Positions 7,571 through 15,023 are shown, counted from the first letter of the stretch. The stretch: DNA of 22,129 nt from Dyella_B sp035690825 (GCF_051954575.1 NZ_JBQCHP010000182.1:1-22129), one strand, 5' to 3'. Made by a program: numbers and translations. The notes: generated by a model not told the origin, from the sequence alone.

Positions 7571-7987
7571 CTACCGCACCACGGTTACCGGCACATGGGC
7601 GCCCGCCAGCACGTCCTCGGATACCGAGCCCAGCAGCCAGCGGCCGAGAGCGCCCCGTTCGGTATGGCCGATCACGATGTGGTCGATGGGATGCTGGCGG
7701 ATCTGGCCAAGCAGGACGTCGCCAGGGCTACCGTGGGTGATTTCCAGGTCTACGAGCGTATCGGCATCCGTATCCAGGCTGCGCAGTTCCTGCTGCAACT
7801 CCTGCGCTCGCTCGCTGGCCGAGTCGGTCATCATCAAGGCGCAGGCGTCGGCGCCGCCCTGGGTGACCTGCAGCACCGATACCACCCGTACCCGACCCTT
7901 GCAGGCGCGCGCCAGGTTCATGGCGAAGCGGAACGCACGTTGTGACGTATCCGAACTGTCGTAGCCGACCAGCGAGTACTTGGGCAT
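7571..7987 (-). CDS. Universal stress protein (UspA family)
   Basis: The product has 138 residues, one Usp domain of the Rossmann-like fold. It opens with YSLVGYDSSDTSQRAFRFA and ends in IDHIVIGHTERGALGRWLLGS, VSEDVLAGAHVPVTVV, as expected for the family. The ATP-binding signature G-x2-G-x9-G-S is only partly kept: the second glycine position is a glutamate (GHTERG), so nucleotide binding is uncertain. Such cytoplasmic proteins act in stress survival and bind ATP or stay nucleotide-free according to this motif. The ATG at 7987 follows GGAGGAACAA. The start faces a divergent secreted protein gene across about 215 bases. Confidence 0.92.
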   Translation of the reverse strand: MPKYSLVGYDSSDTSQRAFRFAMNLARACKGRVRVVSVLQVTQGGADACALMMTDSASERAQELQQELRSLDTDADTLVDLEITHGSPGDVLLGQIRQHPIDHIVIGHTERGALGRWLLGSVSEDVLAGAHVPVTVVR

Positions 7988-8202
7988 TTGTTCCTCCATG
8001 GCCAACGCGCGATTTCAGTGTGCGCGGCGCTTTGTTAGTTAATCATCAAGCAAAAGGAAACAACAGGCGGCGTCTACGCATAACGCTCACGGAAGCGTGC
8101 GCAAGCTGAACGCCGTTTGGTTTCTTGCCAATTTGTTCAGTCCGTTGCGCCGACACTCTCGCCACGGCGTGGGTGATCCATGCCATGCGCAAGGAGACTG
8201 AT

Positions 8203-8667
8203 ATGAGTAAGCGTACCTTTGGATTGACTGCCGCCATGCTGCTGTGCGCCGGAGCGATGACCGGCCTGCCGGCCATGTCCGCGCAGGCGGCCAAGGCCCC
8301 GGTGAAGTGCCACCTCACCTATAGCCTGAAAGGATGGTCGGCGATCTACCAGCATGCGGAAGGACGCGGCGACATCACATGCGACAACGGCGAAACGTCT
8401 GCCGTAAGCATCAGCATGCACGGTGGTGGCCTCACCGCCGGCAAGTTCCACGTCGCCGGCAAGGGCGACATCAGCAACGTCTACAGCATCAAGGATGTCT
8501 ACGGTAGCTATGCGCAGGCTGGCGCTTCGGCCGGCGTCGTGCGCAGCGGTACCGCGCAGGTGCTGACCAAGGGCACCACGTCCATTGCGCTGTCGGGCAG
8601 TGGCGAGGGCGTCAACCTCGGCGTGGCGGTCGACAAGTTCGATATCGAGCCGATCAAGGCCCAGTAA
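8203..8667 (+). CDS. Secreted glycine-rich protein of unknown function
   Basis: The product has 154 residues. A signal peptide (KRTFGLTAAMLLCAGAMTG) ends near AQA at residues 27-29, and a periplasmic location is likely. The mature domain has many short Gly-rich strands (HGGGLTAGKFHVAGKGD, YGSYAQAGASAGVV, ALSGSGEGVNLGVAVDKFDI) and two cysteines, in KCHL and ITCDN, that could pair. The strand pattern distantly recalls small beta-barrel envelope proteins such as the DUF1134/EipA or SYLF types, but I cannot assign a family. AAGGAG at 8191-8196 fixes the start. A strong terminator follows, so it is a single-gene unit, divergent from the universal stress protein. Confidence 0.78.
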   Translation: MSKRTFGLTAAMLLCAGAMTGLPAMSAQAAKAPVKCHLTYSLKGWSAIYQHAEGRGDITCDNGETSAVSISMHGGGLTAGKFHVAGKGDISNVYSIKDVYGSYAQAGASAGVVRSGTAQVLTKGTTSIALSGSGEGVNLGVAVDKFDIEPIKAQ

Positions 8668-8687
8668 GCGGTAGCTTGATCATCGAC

Positions 8688-8711
8688 AAAAGGCGCCGCA
8701 AGGCGCCTTTT
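8688..8711. terminator. Intrinsic terminator after the secreted protein gene
   Basis: AAAAGGCGCC pairs with GGCGCCTTTT around a GCAA tetraloop, giving a 10-base-pair stem with a short T-run. Confidence 0.85.
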
Positions 8712-8766
8712 GCTTGCGTTATGGCAGCGTATACTCGCTGCGCCCCTTGCTTGATGGAGTTCGCCC

Positions 8767-9318
8767 ATGCGTCGTCTGTTGACCCTGCTAGCGATGGCCG
8801 GGCTGGTTGGCCTGCTAGCCGTGCCCGCGCTGGCCGGCACCGGTGCGCAAGGCAATCCGCAGGTCGGCCAAGTAGCGCCGGCGTTCCGGCTGCAGGATCA
8901 GAACGGCCATTGGCGCAGCCCTGCCGATTACCACGGGCACTGGCTGGTGCTTTATTTCTATCCGAAAGATTTCACGCCGGGCTGTACCACCGAGGTCTGC
9001 ACCTTCCGCGATGAAGTGATCAAGTTGCGCCAAGCCGGCGCGGACGTGGTTGGCGTAAGCCTGGACAACATCAAGTCGCACGCGGAATTCGCCGCGAAAT
9101 ACCACGTGCCGTTTCCGCTGCTGGCCGATACCAACCGGCACGTGGCGATCAGCTACGGCGTGCTGACATCCGCCATCGGCCTGCACTTCGCCAAGCGCAC
9201 CACGTTCCTGATCGATCCCAATGGCAAGATCGCCAAGATCTATCGCGACGTCGATCCCAAGGACAACGCCGCGCAGGTACTGGCGGATCTCAACACGATG
9301 AAGAAGGCGGCGGCTTGA
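8767..9318 (+). CDS. Exported peroxiredoxin, Bcp (PrxQ) type
   Basis: The product has 183 residues. A signal peptide (LLTLLAMAGLVGLLAVPALA) is cut near residue 23, so this thioredoxin-fold peroxidase should work in the periplasm; most Bcp proteins are cytoplasmic. The active site reads DFTPGCTTEVCTFRD, with the peroxidatic Cys at 73 and a resolving Cys at 78, the five-residue spacing of atypical 2-Cys Bcp enzymes. It would reduce hydrogen peroxide and organic hydroperoxides using thiol reductants. The start at 8767 follows GGAG at 8755. Its stop TGA overlaps the next start (TGATG), so the membrane protein downstream is translationally coupled and may be part of the same function. Confidence 0.93.
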   Translation: MRRLLTLLAMAGLVGLLAVPALAGTGAQGNPQVGQVAPAFRLQDQNGHWRSPADYHGHWLVLYFYPKDFTPGCTTEVCTFRDEVIKLRQAGADVVGVSLDNIKSHAEFAAKYHVPFPLLADTNRHVAISYGVLTSAIGLHFAKRTTFLIDPNGKIAKIYRDVDPKDNAAQVLADLNTMKKAAA

Positions 9319-9857
9319 TGGTGATTTCCCGCTTCGATACCGACGTGCGCAAGAGGCCCAGGTTCGCCTGGTGGCGCATGTTGACCTGGGTACTTCTGCT
9401 GGCGGCCGCGTTTGGCGGTGTGCAGTACATCCATCACGCGCAAGCCGTGTGGGAAGCGCTGCAGAAGGTGCCTCCTGGTGGGAGTGACAGCCAGCAGATC
9501 ACCGCCGGTTTGCATGGCCTGCTCGGCTGGGACATTGGTTATCTGATAGGCGCATTCGTGGTGGTCGTGGCGTGCGCAGGGGGCATTCTGCGCCAGGCCT
9601 GGGCACGTTCGGTGCTGCGCGTGGTGGCCTTGCTGTTGTGCGTGTGGATAACCTACAGCGGCGTGACGCTGTGGCATCAATGGCAGGGCGTCGATCCCGG
9701 TTCATTGCAGGAAGGGCAGCAATTGGTAGCGGATTTTGGCCGCGTCCTGCGCATCAACCTGGCGCTGCGCGCGGTCAGCGTGCCGCTGCTGCTGTGGCTC
9801 GCCTGGCAACTGGGCCAGCCGGCTGTCCGCCTGCAATTCCGGCCGCGCCCGGGCTGA
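9318..9857 (+). CDS. Four-helix membrane protein of unknown function
   Basis: The product has 179 residues. Hydrophobic segments lie near residues 20-37, 66-90, 98-113 and 145-165, with a basic N-terminus (RKRPRFAWWR) suggesting an inward N-terminal end. No catalytic motif or cysteine pair is seen, so it does not look like DsbD or a quinone enzyme. The ATG at 9318 shares one base with the peroxiredoxin stop codon, which points to translational coupling and to a membrane partner of that exported peroxidase; this is inference. A TTG three bases earlier is an unlikely alternative. Confidence 0.75.
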   Translation: MVISRFDTDVRKRPRFAWWRMLTWVLLLAAAFGGVQYIHHAQAVWEALQKVPPGGSDSQQITAGLHGLLGWDIGYLIGAFVVVVACAGGILRQAWARSVLRVVALLLCVWITYSGVTLWHQWQGVDPGSLQEGQQLVADFGRVLRINLALRAVSVPLLLWLAWQLGQPAVRLQFRPRPG

Positions 9858-9920
9858 TTCAGCCGCAGTTATCCCCGTGCGCCGTATCGCTGTCGGGCCC
9901 AATCCGATGGAGATACACCC

Positions 9921-10673
9921 ATGCGTTCGACCCGCCTGCTCGCTGCCTGGATGCTCGCGCTCGCTTGCAGCGGCCTGCATGCGCAGGACTTGTCGCAGGT
10001 CTGCCACGCGACCAGCAGCTACGACCTCACCGTGCAGCAGGATCGTTTGATCTTCGATCGCGCGGAGCCCGCGCCCACGCGGGTGGTCATCGCATCGGGC
10101 ACGCTGCAGACGGACGGCCAGGCCGTGCGCCTCAATGCCGAAGACCAGGACCGCCTCACGCTGTTCCAGCGCGAGCTGCTCGCCCTGGTGCCGCGGATGA
10201 AGCGTGTGATCAACCATGGCGTGGATGTCGCGGTGCAAGCCGTGCAGGACGAAGCGAACGGCATGAATCTCGACGCCGGTACACGCGCGGAGTTGCAGCG
10301 CCGCCTGCAGACGCATGCGGGCGACCTGCACCGGCGCGTCGCCACCAGCCAGAGCACGCACGACTGGCACGGCGATGCGGCCAACCAATACGCCAATGAG
10401 ATCATCGGCGACATCGGCCCCTTGCTTGCTTCGGCGATGGGCCAGCAGGCCATCAGCGCGGCAATGAGTGGCGATTTGCAGCAGGCTGCCGCGCTGCGCG
10501 ACCAGGCTGCCAATCTCACCAGCGGGTTTCAGCCGCGCCTGCAGCAACGGCTGCAGGTGCTGCGGCCTGAAATCCAGGCGCTCTGCCCGGATATCCAGCA
10601 CCTGGCAGAGCTGCAGCAGGGAATTCGTGCCAGCAATGGCCGTCCGTTGAATCTCGTGCAGATCGGCCAATGA
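9921..10673 (+). CDS. DUF2884 (YggN-like) periplasmic protein, copy 1
   Basis: The product has 250 residues. A signal peptide ends near LHA at residues 19-21. The domain matches the DUF2884 family typified by E. coli YggN: a short beta part (YDLTVQQDRLIFDRAEP), the turn QAVRLNAEDQDRLTLFQREL, LVPRMKRVINHGVDVAVQAV, and a long helical C-terminus. Cysteines at 28 and 222 are in positions shared with the second copy at 15147-15950 (32 and 226) and with YggN, so a disulfide is likely. The function of the family is not known to me. GGAG precedes the start. It follows the peroxiredoxin pair by about 60 bases and may be cotranscribed. Confidence 0.88.
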   Translation: MRSTRLLAAWMLALACSGLHAQDLSQVCHATSSYDLTVQQDRLIFDRAEPAPTRVVIASGTLQTDGQAVRLNAEDQDRLTLFQRELLALVPRMKRVINHGVDVAVQAVQDEANGMNLDAGTRAELQRRLQTHAGDLHRRVATSQSTHDWHGDAANQYANEIIGDIGPLLASAMGQQAISAAMSGDLQQAAALRDQAANLTSGFQPRLQQRLQVLRPEIQALCPDIQHLAELQQGIRASNGRPLNLVQIGQ

Positions 10674-10715
10674 GCCGCCGTAGCGGCGCAAGCTGAGCAA
10701 AAGCCAACCATGGCA

Positions 10716-10731
10716 GGCGGATTTATCCGCC
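10716..10731. other. Hairpin GGCGGA-TTTA-TCCGCC in a gene leader
   Basis: A perfect 6-base-pair stem with a four-base loop (closable to 7 pairs) stands in the 123-base gap between the DUF2884 gene and the next start. There is no T-run, so it is not a plain terminator; it could be a leader structure or a solitary REP-like unit. A smaller GCCGC/GCGGC hairpin lies at 10674-10687. Confidence 0.4.
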
Positions 10732-10796
10732 GCTAAGTCCTTGTCCTGCAACATGGCATCGTTTTTCCGAGACAGGCTCGGCCAGGAGGCGGCGGG

Positions 10797-11234
10797 GTGT
10801 CGTTCGCGGTTCAATATCTATGCAATGGTCTGATCCGCCGCAGCATCGAGCTGCGCGCGCTGTATTGCCATGCCGCAACGCAGGTCAGCGAGCCTGGGTT
10901 GCGCACCGTGCTGGATGAAGAAGCGCAATCGCTCACTCTGGTGATCGCCGAACTGCAGGCGCAGATCCGCAGCCACGAGGGCACGCCGGCCACCCGCCGT
11001 CGCGTGCTGGGCGTGGTGCGTTACGGCTTCGACACCCTGGTGCCGCACAGCGACGATGCCTGGATCCGCCTGTTGGCGCGCCACGAGCAGAACCTGCTGC
11101 GCTCGTTCGAACGCGTCATCGCGCGCGTCGGGGCCGGCGACATGAGCGCGGAGCTGCATCGCCAGCTGCCGCGCCTGCATTCGATCGACCTGGACATGCA
11201 CAGCCTGGCCAAGGCGGTCGGCGTCGGGCACTGA
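10797..11234 (+). CDS. Small helical protein, possibly DUF2383/ferritin-like
   Basis: The product has 145 residues, almost all predicted helix, with no signal. The first half (NGLIRRSIELRALYCHAA, LRTVLDEEAQSLTLVIAELQ) has the look of the DUF2383 (PA2169) four-helix bundles. The second half carries HEQNLLRSFERVIARV. A complete set of metal ligands is not evident, so ferritin-like activity is not claimed. The start is GTG at 10797, fixed by a perfect AGGAGG at 10784-10789 seven bases upstream. The DUF924 gene begins two bases after its stop, showing cotranscription. Confidence 0.72.
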   Translation: MSFAVQYLCNGLIRRSIELRALYCHAATQVSEPGLRTVLDEEAQSLTLVIAELQAQIRSHEGTPATRRRVLGVVRYGFDTLVPHSDDAWIRLLARHEQNLLRSFERVIARVGAGDMSAELHRQLPRLHSIDLDMHSLAKAVGVGH

Positions 11235-11236
11235 GC

Positions 11237-11821
11237 ATGCGCCGTCCGCCGCAGGAGGCGCAGGCGGTGCTGGCGTTCTGGTTCGATCCTGCGAAACAGC
11301 CACACTGGTTCGATGCATCGCCACAATTCGATGCCATCATCCGTGGCCGCTTTGGCGACACCTTCCGTCGGGCAGCGGAAGGTGAGCTTGAACAGTGGGC
11401 CGATACGCCGCAAGGATGGCTGGCGCTGCTGATCGTGCTCGATCAGTTTTCGCGCAACCTGCATCGCGATGATCCGCGTGCATGGGCGCAGGATCTACAG
11501 GCACAGCGACTCGCGTTGTGGGGCATCACAAAAGGTTACGACCGACGACTGCCGCCGATGCAGCGCGTGTTCGCCTACATGCCGCTCGAACACGCCGAAG
11601 ACATGCGGCTGCAGCAGCATTGCGTGGCGTTGTTCGAAGCGCTGTGCGAACAACTGCCTGCCGAAGAGCGTCATCGCTATACGGGTTTTCTCGACTATGC
11701 TCGGCAGCACCAGGCGGTGATCGCGCGTTTCGGACGGTTTCCTCATCGCAATGCGCGGCTCGGCCGGCCCTGCACGCCGGAAGAGCTGCAGTACCTTGCC
11801 GAACCCGGCGCCGGGTTCTGA
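11237..11821 (+). CDS. DUF924 family protein
   Basis: The product has 194 residues and matches the DUF924 family along its length: VLAFWFDPAKQPHWFDAS near the start, then IRGRFGDTFRRAAEGEL, the hallmark LIVLDQFSRNLHRDDPRAWA, and FAYMPLEHAEDMRLQQ, ending GRFPHRNARLGR. Such proteins are cytoplasmic, all-helical (TPR-like fold) and of unknown biochemical role. The ATG follows the stop of the previous gene by two bases without a clear ribosome site of its own, so translation is probably coupled. Confidence 0.93.
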   Translation: MRRPPQEAQAVLAFWFDPAKQPHWFDASPQFDAIIRGRFGDTFRRAAEGELEQWADTPQGWLALLIVLDQFSRNLHRDDPRAWAQDLQAQRLALWGITKGYDRRLPPMQRVFAYMPLEHAEDMRLQQHCVALFEALCEQLPAEERHRYTGFLDYARQHQAVIARFGRFPHRNARLGRPCTPEELQYLAEPGAGF

Positions 11822-11863
11822 TCGCCGCCATGGAACGGGCTTTATCACGACAGGGAGCAGATC

Positions 11864-12190
11864 ATGCGCCGCTATGTTTTTCTTGCCTTGCTGATCACCA
11901 GCTTCAGCGCGCATGCGCTGCAGAGTTTGCGCGTGGGCAGCCAGGTGCTGGTGGTGGGCGATAGCGCGGCACGCGTCAAAGCGCTGCTGGGCGAACCATC
12001 CGTACGCGCGAAGCCATCCAGTACAGGCAAGCGCACGAAGGGCACGATCAAGGCAAAGTCATCCAGCAGAGGCCGCACGGCCGGAGCGAAGGACAAGGGC
12101 GAGAAGTGGCAATACCAACGCGATGGACACTTCACCACCTTCACCATCGCCGATGGAAAGATCGCGCATATCGAAGATGCCGTGCGTTAA
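11864..12190 (+). CDS. DUF2845-like small exported protein with a basic insert
   Basis: The product has 108 residues. A signal peptide ends near AHA at residues 16-18. The mature part begins LRVGSQVLVVGDSAARVKALLGEP, the DUF2845 (BamE/SmpA-like) opening in which a Gly-Asp-Ser turn leads to a short helix and a Gly-Glu-Pro. The closing strands are EKWQYQRDGHFTTFTIADGK and IAHIEDAV. Between them, residues about 49-82 are a Lys/Arg/Ser-rich low-complexity stretch (SSTGKRTKGTIKAKSSSRGR) where relatives have a short loop. A role in envelope assembly is only suggested by the fold family. GGGAG precedes the ATG. It lies 42 bases after the DUF924 gene and ends at a repeat element. Confidence 0.8.
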   Translation: MRRYVFLALLITSFSAHALQSLRVGSQVLVVGDSAARVKALLGEPSVRAKPSSTGKRTKGTIKAKSSSRGRTAGAKDKGEKWQYQRDGHFTTFTIADGKIAHIEDAVR

Positions 12191-12194
12191 CTGC

Positions 12195-12269
12195 GTAGGC
12201 TGGGATGCCAATCCCGGCATTACCATGCTCTGAACATCGCGGCGCTGGGATTGTCATCCCAGCCTATAC
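12195..12269. repeat. GTAG-headed palindromic repeat, convergent copy 3 (variant subfamily)
   Basis: The left unit is GTAGGCTGGGATGCCAATCC and continues CGGC; the right unit is CTGGGATTGTCATCCCAGCC followed by TATAC. Compared with the other copies, GTTGGGGT is changed to GCTGGGAT and the pairing arm ACCCCAAC to ATCCCGGC or ATCCCAGC, so the hairpin is kept by paired changes. The right end overlaps the stop codon of the minus-strand gene at 12264. Confidence 0.85.
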
Positions 12270-13277
12270 GTTGCGTAGCGTCTTCAATAAAGCATGCGGC
12301 ATCCATGGCACAGGCGACTGCTCCGCTTCGCGAATCAACGCGACGATGCGCTCATTGGCTGGCGCACGCAGGCCTCGGGATTTCGCCAGGGCGACCAGCT
12401 CACCGTTGATATAGTCGACCTCGGTGCGGCGATGGGCCTGCAGGTCATCCCACATGGAGGAGCGCGCCAAGGGATCGATCGCCAGCATGCGCGAGGCGAT
12501 GCGATGAAACAGCGCGTCGGGCAGCGACAGCACGCCCGGCAGCCAGCGAGCGGGCAGGGCGGTGAGCGCCGCGGGTCGAATGCCCGCCGCATGCAGCACG
12601 CGCAATCCCTCTCGCTGCAGCAACGCGAGACACTGGCGCCAGGGGCGTTGCGCCAATTGCTCGCGCAAGGGCAATCCGCTCAGTGCATTCAGTGCGTTGT
12701 TGAGGTTGATCAGCAGCTTCGCCCACAGCACGGCCTGCATGTCGTCGCACACTTGCAAGGGCAGGCCGCCAGCGTCGAACGCCGAACGCAACGCGGGTGA
12801 AAGCGCAGCGGAGCGCTCCACCATCAATGCGCCCGATGAGCCTTGATGGAAGTGCCCGGGTTCCGGCTGCGTCACGTTGAACGGCACCATGCCGGCCAGG
12901 ACGTGGCAGGTCGGCAACGCCGCACGTAAATCCGCCACGTTGCGCACGCCGTTCTGAAAGCTGATCACCAGCGTTCCCGGCGCAAGCACTTCGGCCAGGT
13001 CGTGCGCGACATCCATGGTCGCGGCGGATTTCACTGTCACCACTACGGCGTCGACGCCCTGTGCGCCGCTGGCTTGCGTGGTGACATCCAGTTCCGCCAC
13101 CGGAACATGCTGGCGATGGCCGTGCAGGTCGCTCACCGTCAACCCGCGCTCCTGCAACATGGACGCGACGTGCGGCCGTGCAATGAAACGCAGCTGCGCA
13201 TGGCCATGCAAACGGCCACCCAGATAATTGCCGACCATGCCGGCGCCGTAGATGGCGATGCGCGGCGAAGAGCTCAT
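12264..13277 (-). CDS. 2-dehydropantoate 2-reductase family protein (PanE/ApbA-like)
   Basis: The product has 337 residues. The N-terminal Rossmann domain opens IAIYGAGMVGNYLGG (nucleotide motif at 11-16) and contains VVVTVKS and ISFQNGV. The C-terminal helical domain has the catalytic lysine at 187 in AKLLINLNNALNAL and the substrate-binding glutamate region TEVDYINGE. These are the marks of ketopantoate reductase, which uses NADPH to make pantoate for pantothenate and coenzyme A. Many genomes carry paralogues with other 2-oxo acid substrates, so the exact substrate is not certain. Its ATG overlaps the stop of the FAD dehydrogenase gene by four bases (ATGA), implying coupled translation. The stop TAG lies in the repeat element end. 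Confidence 0.9.
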   Translation of the reverse strand: MSSSPRIAIYGAGMVGNYLGGRLHGHAQLRFIARPHVASMLQERGLTVSDLHGHRQHVPVAELDVTTQASGAQGVDAVVVTVKSAATMDVAHDLAEVLAPGTLVISFQNGVRNVADLRAALPTCHVLAGMVPFNVTQPEPGHFHQGSSGALMVERSAALSPALRSAFDAGGLPLQVCDDMQAVLWAKLLINLNNALNALSGLPLREQLAQRPWRQCLALLQREGLRVLHAAGIRPAALTALPARWLPGVLSLPDALFHRIASRMLAIDPLARSSMWDDLQAHRRTEVDYINGELVALAKSRGLRAPANERIVALIREAEQSPVPWMPHALLKTLRNV

Positions 13278-14929
13278 GCCACTGCTGCGGCGGCGGCGCG
13301 TCCCGCCACGCGGCCGGAAAACAGGCAGCCACCGAGAAAACTGCCTTCCAATGCGCGATAACCGTGCAGTCCGCCGCCGCCGAAGCCGGCGGCTTCTCCC
13401 ACCGCATACAGGCCGCGCACTGGCTGGCCGTCGTGCCCCAGCGCGCGTGCATCGAGATCGGTTTCCAATCCACCCAAGGTCTTGCGGGTGAGGATATGCA
13501 GCCGCACCGCAATCAGCGGACCGTTCGCCGGATCGAGGATGCGATGCGGCTTCGCCACGCGAACCAGGCGATCGCCGCGATAGCGCCGTGCGTTGTGGAT
13601 CGCCATCACCTGGCTGTCTTTGGCGAAGGGATTGCCGAATTGCCGATCGCGCGCTTCGATTTCCTCGCGCAGGTGGGCGACATCGAGCAACTGGCTGCCC
13701 GCCAGCGCATTCATGCCGACAACCAAGTCATCCAGATTGTCGCGCACGATGAAATCGCGACCATGCCGCTTGAACGCTTCCACCGGCGCCGGCGCCTGCT
13801 TGCCGATGGCGCGCCTGGCCACCTGCCGCCAGCTTTTGCCGGTGAGGTCGGGGTTCTGTTCGGAACCGGACAGCGCGAATTCGCGCCGGATGATCTGCTG
13901 GTCGAGCATGAACCAGCTGTAGTCGAAACCGGTGCGACGCAGATGTTCGAGCGTGCCCATGGTGTCGAAACCAGGCCATAGCGGACCGGGCAGGCGGTTA
14001 CCGCGCGCGTCGAACCACAGCGAGGAAGGGCCGGGCAGGATGCGAATGGCGTGCATCGGCCAGATCGGATTCCAGTTTTCGATACCTTCCACGTAGTGCC
14101 ACATGCGATCACGGTTGATCAGCCGCGCGCCGGCCGCTTCGCTGATGCCCAGCATGCGGCCGTCCACATGCGCGGGCACGCCGCACAGCATGCGCGAAGG
14201 TGGCGCACCCAAGTGCTGCGGCCAGTTCTGGCGCACCAGTTCGTGATTGCCGCCGATGCCACCGGAGGCCACGATCACCGCCTGCGCACGCCATTGGAAA
14301 TCGCCGACGACGTCGCGCGAGCTGGGTCTGCCGCGTTCCACGCTGTCGTCGGCGAGGCGCGCGCCATGCACGCCGACCACGCTGCCGTTCTCCACCATCA
14401 ATCCATCCACGCGATGGCGGAAGGCAAAGCTCAGCAAGCCTTTTGCCTGTGCTTCGCGCGCGCGCCGCACGAACGGCTCCAGCACGCCGGGGCCGGTGCC
14501 CCAGGTCACGTGGAAGCGCGGCACCGAGTTGCCGTGCCCGATCGCGCCATAGCCGCCGCGTTCGGCCCAGCCCACCACCGGAAACCAGCGCATGCCCATG
14601 GCGTGCAGCCAGGCGCGTTTCTCGCCGGCGGCAAAATCGACGTAGGCCTCGGCCCAGCAGCGCGGCCAATGGTCTTCCGGGCGATCGAACGCGGCGGTGC
14701 CCATCCAGTCGGCCAGCGCCAGCGCGTGCGAGTCGCGCACGCCCATGCGGCGCTGTTCGGGAGAATCGACGAAAAACAGGCCGCCGAACGACCAGAACGC
14801 CTGTCCACCCAGGCTCTGCTCCGGTTCCTGCTCGACGATCACCACGCGCCGGCCGGCGTCGGTCAGCTCCGTCGCCGCAACCAGGCCGGCAAGACCAGCG
14901 CCGACGACGATCACATCGGTGGATGGCAT
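13274..14929 (-). CDS. FAD-binding dehydrogenase (fumarate reductase / 3-ketosteroid dehydrogenase-like)
   Basis: The product has 551 residues. The FAD-binding fold opens DVIVVGAGLAGLVAATELTD (GAGLAG at 11-16) with the ribose-binding acidic residue in VVIVEQEP and the conserved GGQAFWSFGGLFF. The C-terminal FAD contact is GLYAVGEAAGFGGGGLHGYR. This is the FAD_binding_2 layout shared by succinate/fumarate flavoproteins and 3-ketosteroid delta-1-dehydrogenases; I recall a conserved group annotated only as FAD-binding dehydrogenase that matches in length and motifs. The substrate is unknown. No signal peptide is seen, so it is cytoplasmic or membrane-associated. AGGGG precedes ATG 14929. It overlaps the PanE-like gene and forms a two-gene operon with it. 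Confidence 0.9.
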   Translation of the reverse strand: MPSTDVIVVGAGLAGLVAATELTDAGRRVVIVEQEPEQSLGGQAFWSFGGLFFVDSPEQRRMGVRDSHALALADWMGTAAFDRPEDHWPRCWAEAYVDFAAGEKRAWLHAMGMRWFPVVGWAERGGYGAIGHGNSVPRFHVTWGTGPGVLEPFVRRAREAQAKGLLSFAFRHRVDGLMVENGSVVGVHGARLADDSVERGRPSSRDVVGDFQWRAQAVIVASGGIGGNHELVRQNWPQHLGAPPSRMLCGVPAHVDGRMLGISEAAGARLINRDRMWHYVEGIENWNPIWPMHAIRILPGPSSLWFDARGNRLPGPLWPGFDTMGTLEHLRRTGFDYSWFMLDQQIIRREFALSGSEQNPDLTGKSWRQVARRAIGKQAPAPVEAFKRHGRDFIVRDNLDDLVVGMNALAGSQLLDVAHLREEIEARDRQFGNPFAKDSQVMAIHNARRYRGDRLVRVAKPHRILDPANGPLIAVRLHILTRKTLGGLETDLDARALGHDGQPVRGLYAVGEAAGFGGGGLHGYRALEGSFLGGCLFSGRVAGRAAAAAVA

Positions 14930-15002
14930 GGCTGGCCCCTGATCCCCAAAGACCTGAACTTATCGCGCACTCGTTCGTTTGCCTATGTGCGCTGCGCCAA
15001 AC

Positions 15003-15023
15003 GTCATGGTCGCCGGCCATGAC
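15003..15023. promoter_or_regulatory. Inverted repeat GTCATGG-N7-CCATGAC in a divergent intergenic region
   Basis: Perfect 7-base arms surround a 7-base spacer in the 217-base gap between the divergent FAD dehydrogenase and DUF2884 genes. The geometry fits a dimeric regulator site, but nothing else supports this. No convincing promoter boxes were found in the gap. Confidence 0.3.

Noticed and set aside
8031..8049. Possible FNR/ANR box TAGTT-N4-ATCAA in the divergent region before the universal stress protein gene
   Set aside because: Only the right half-site is good (left half 3 of 5), too weak to claim.
14051..15022. Plus-strand frame opposite the FAD dehydrogenase
   Set aside because: The translation is rich in His, Ala and Arg without motifs, and the opposite strand has clear FAD-binding motifs.
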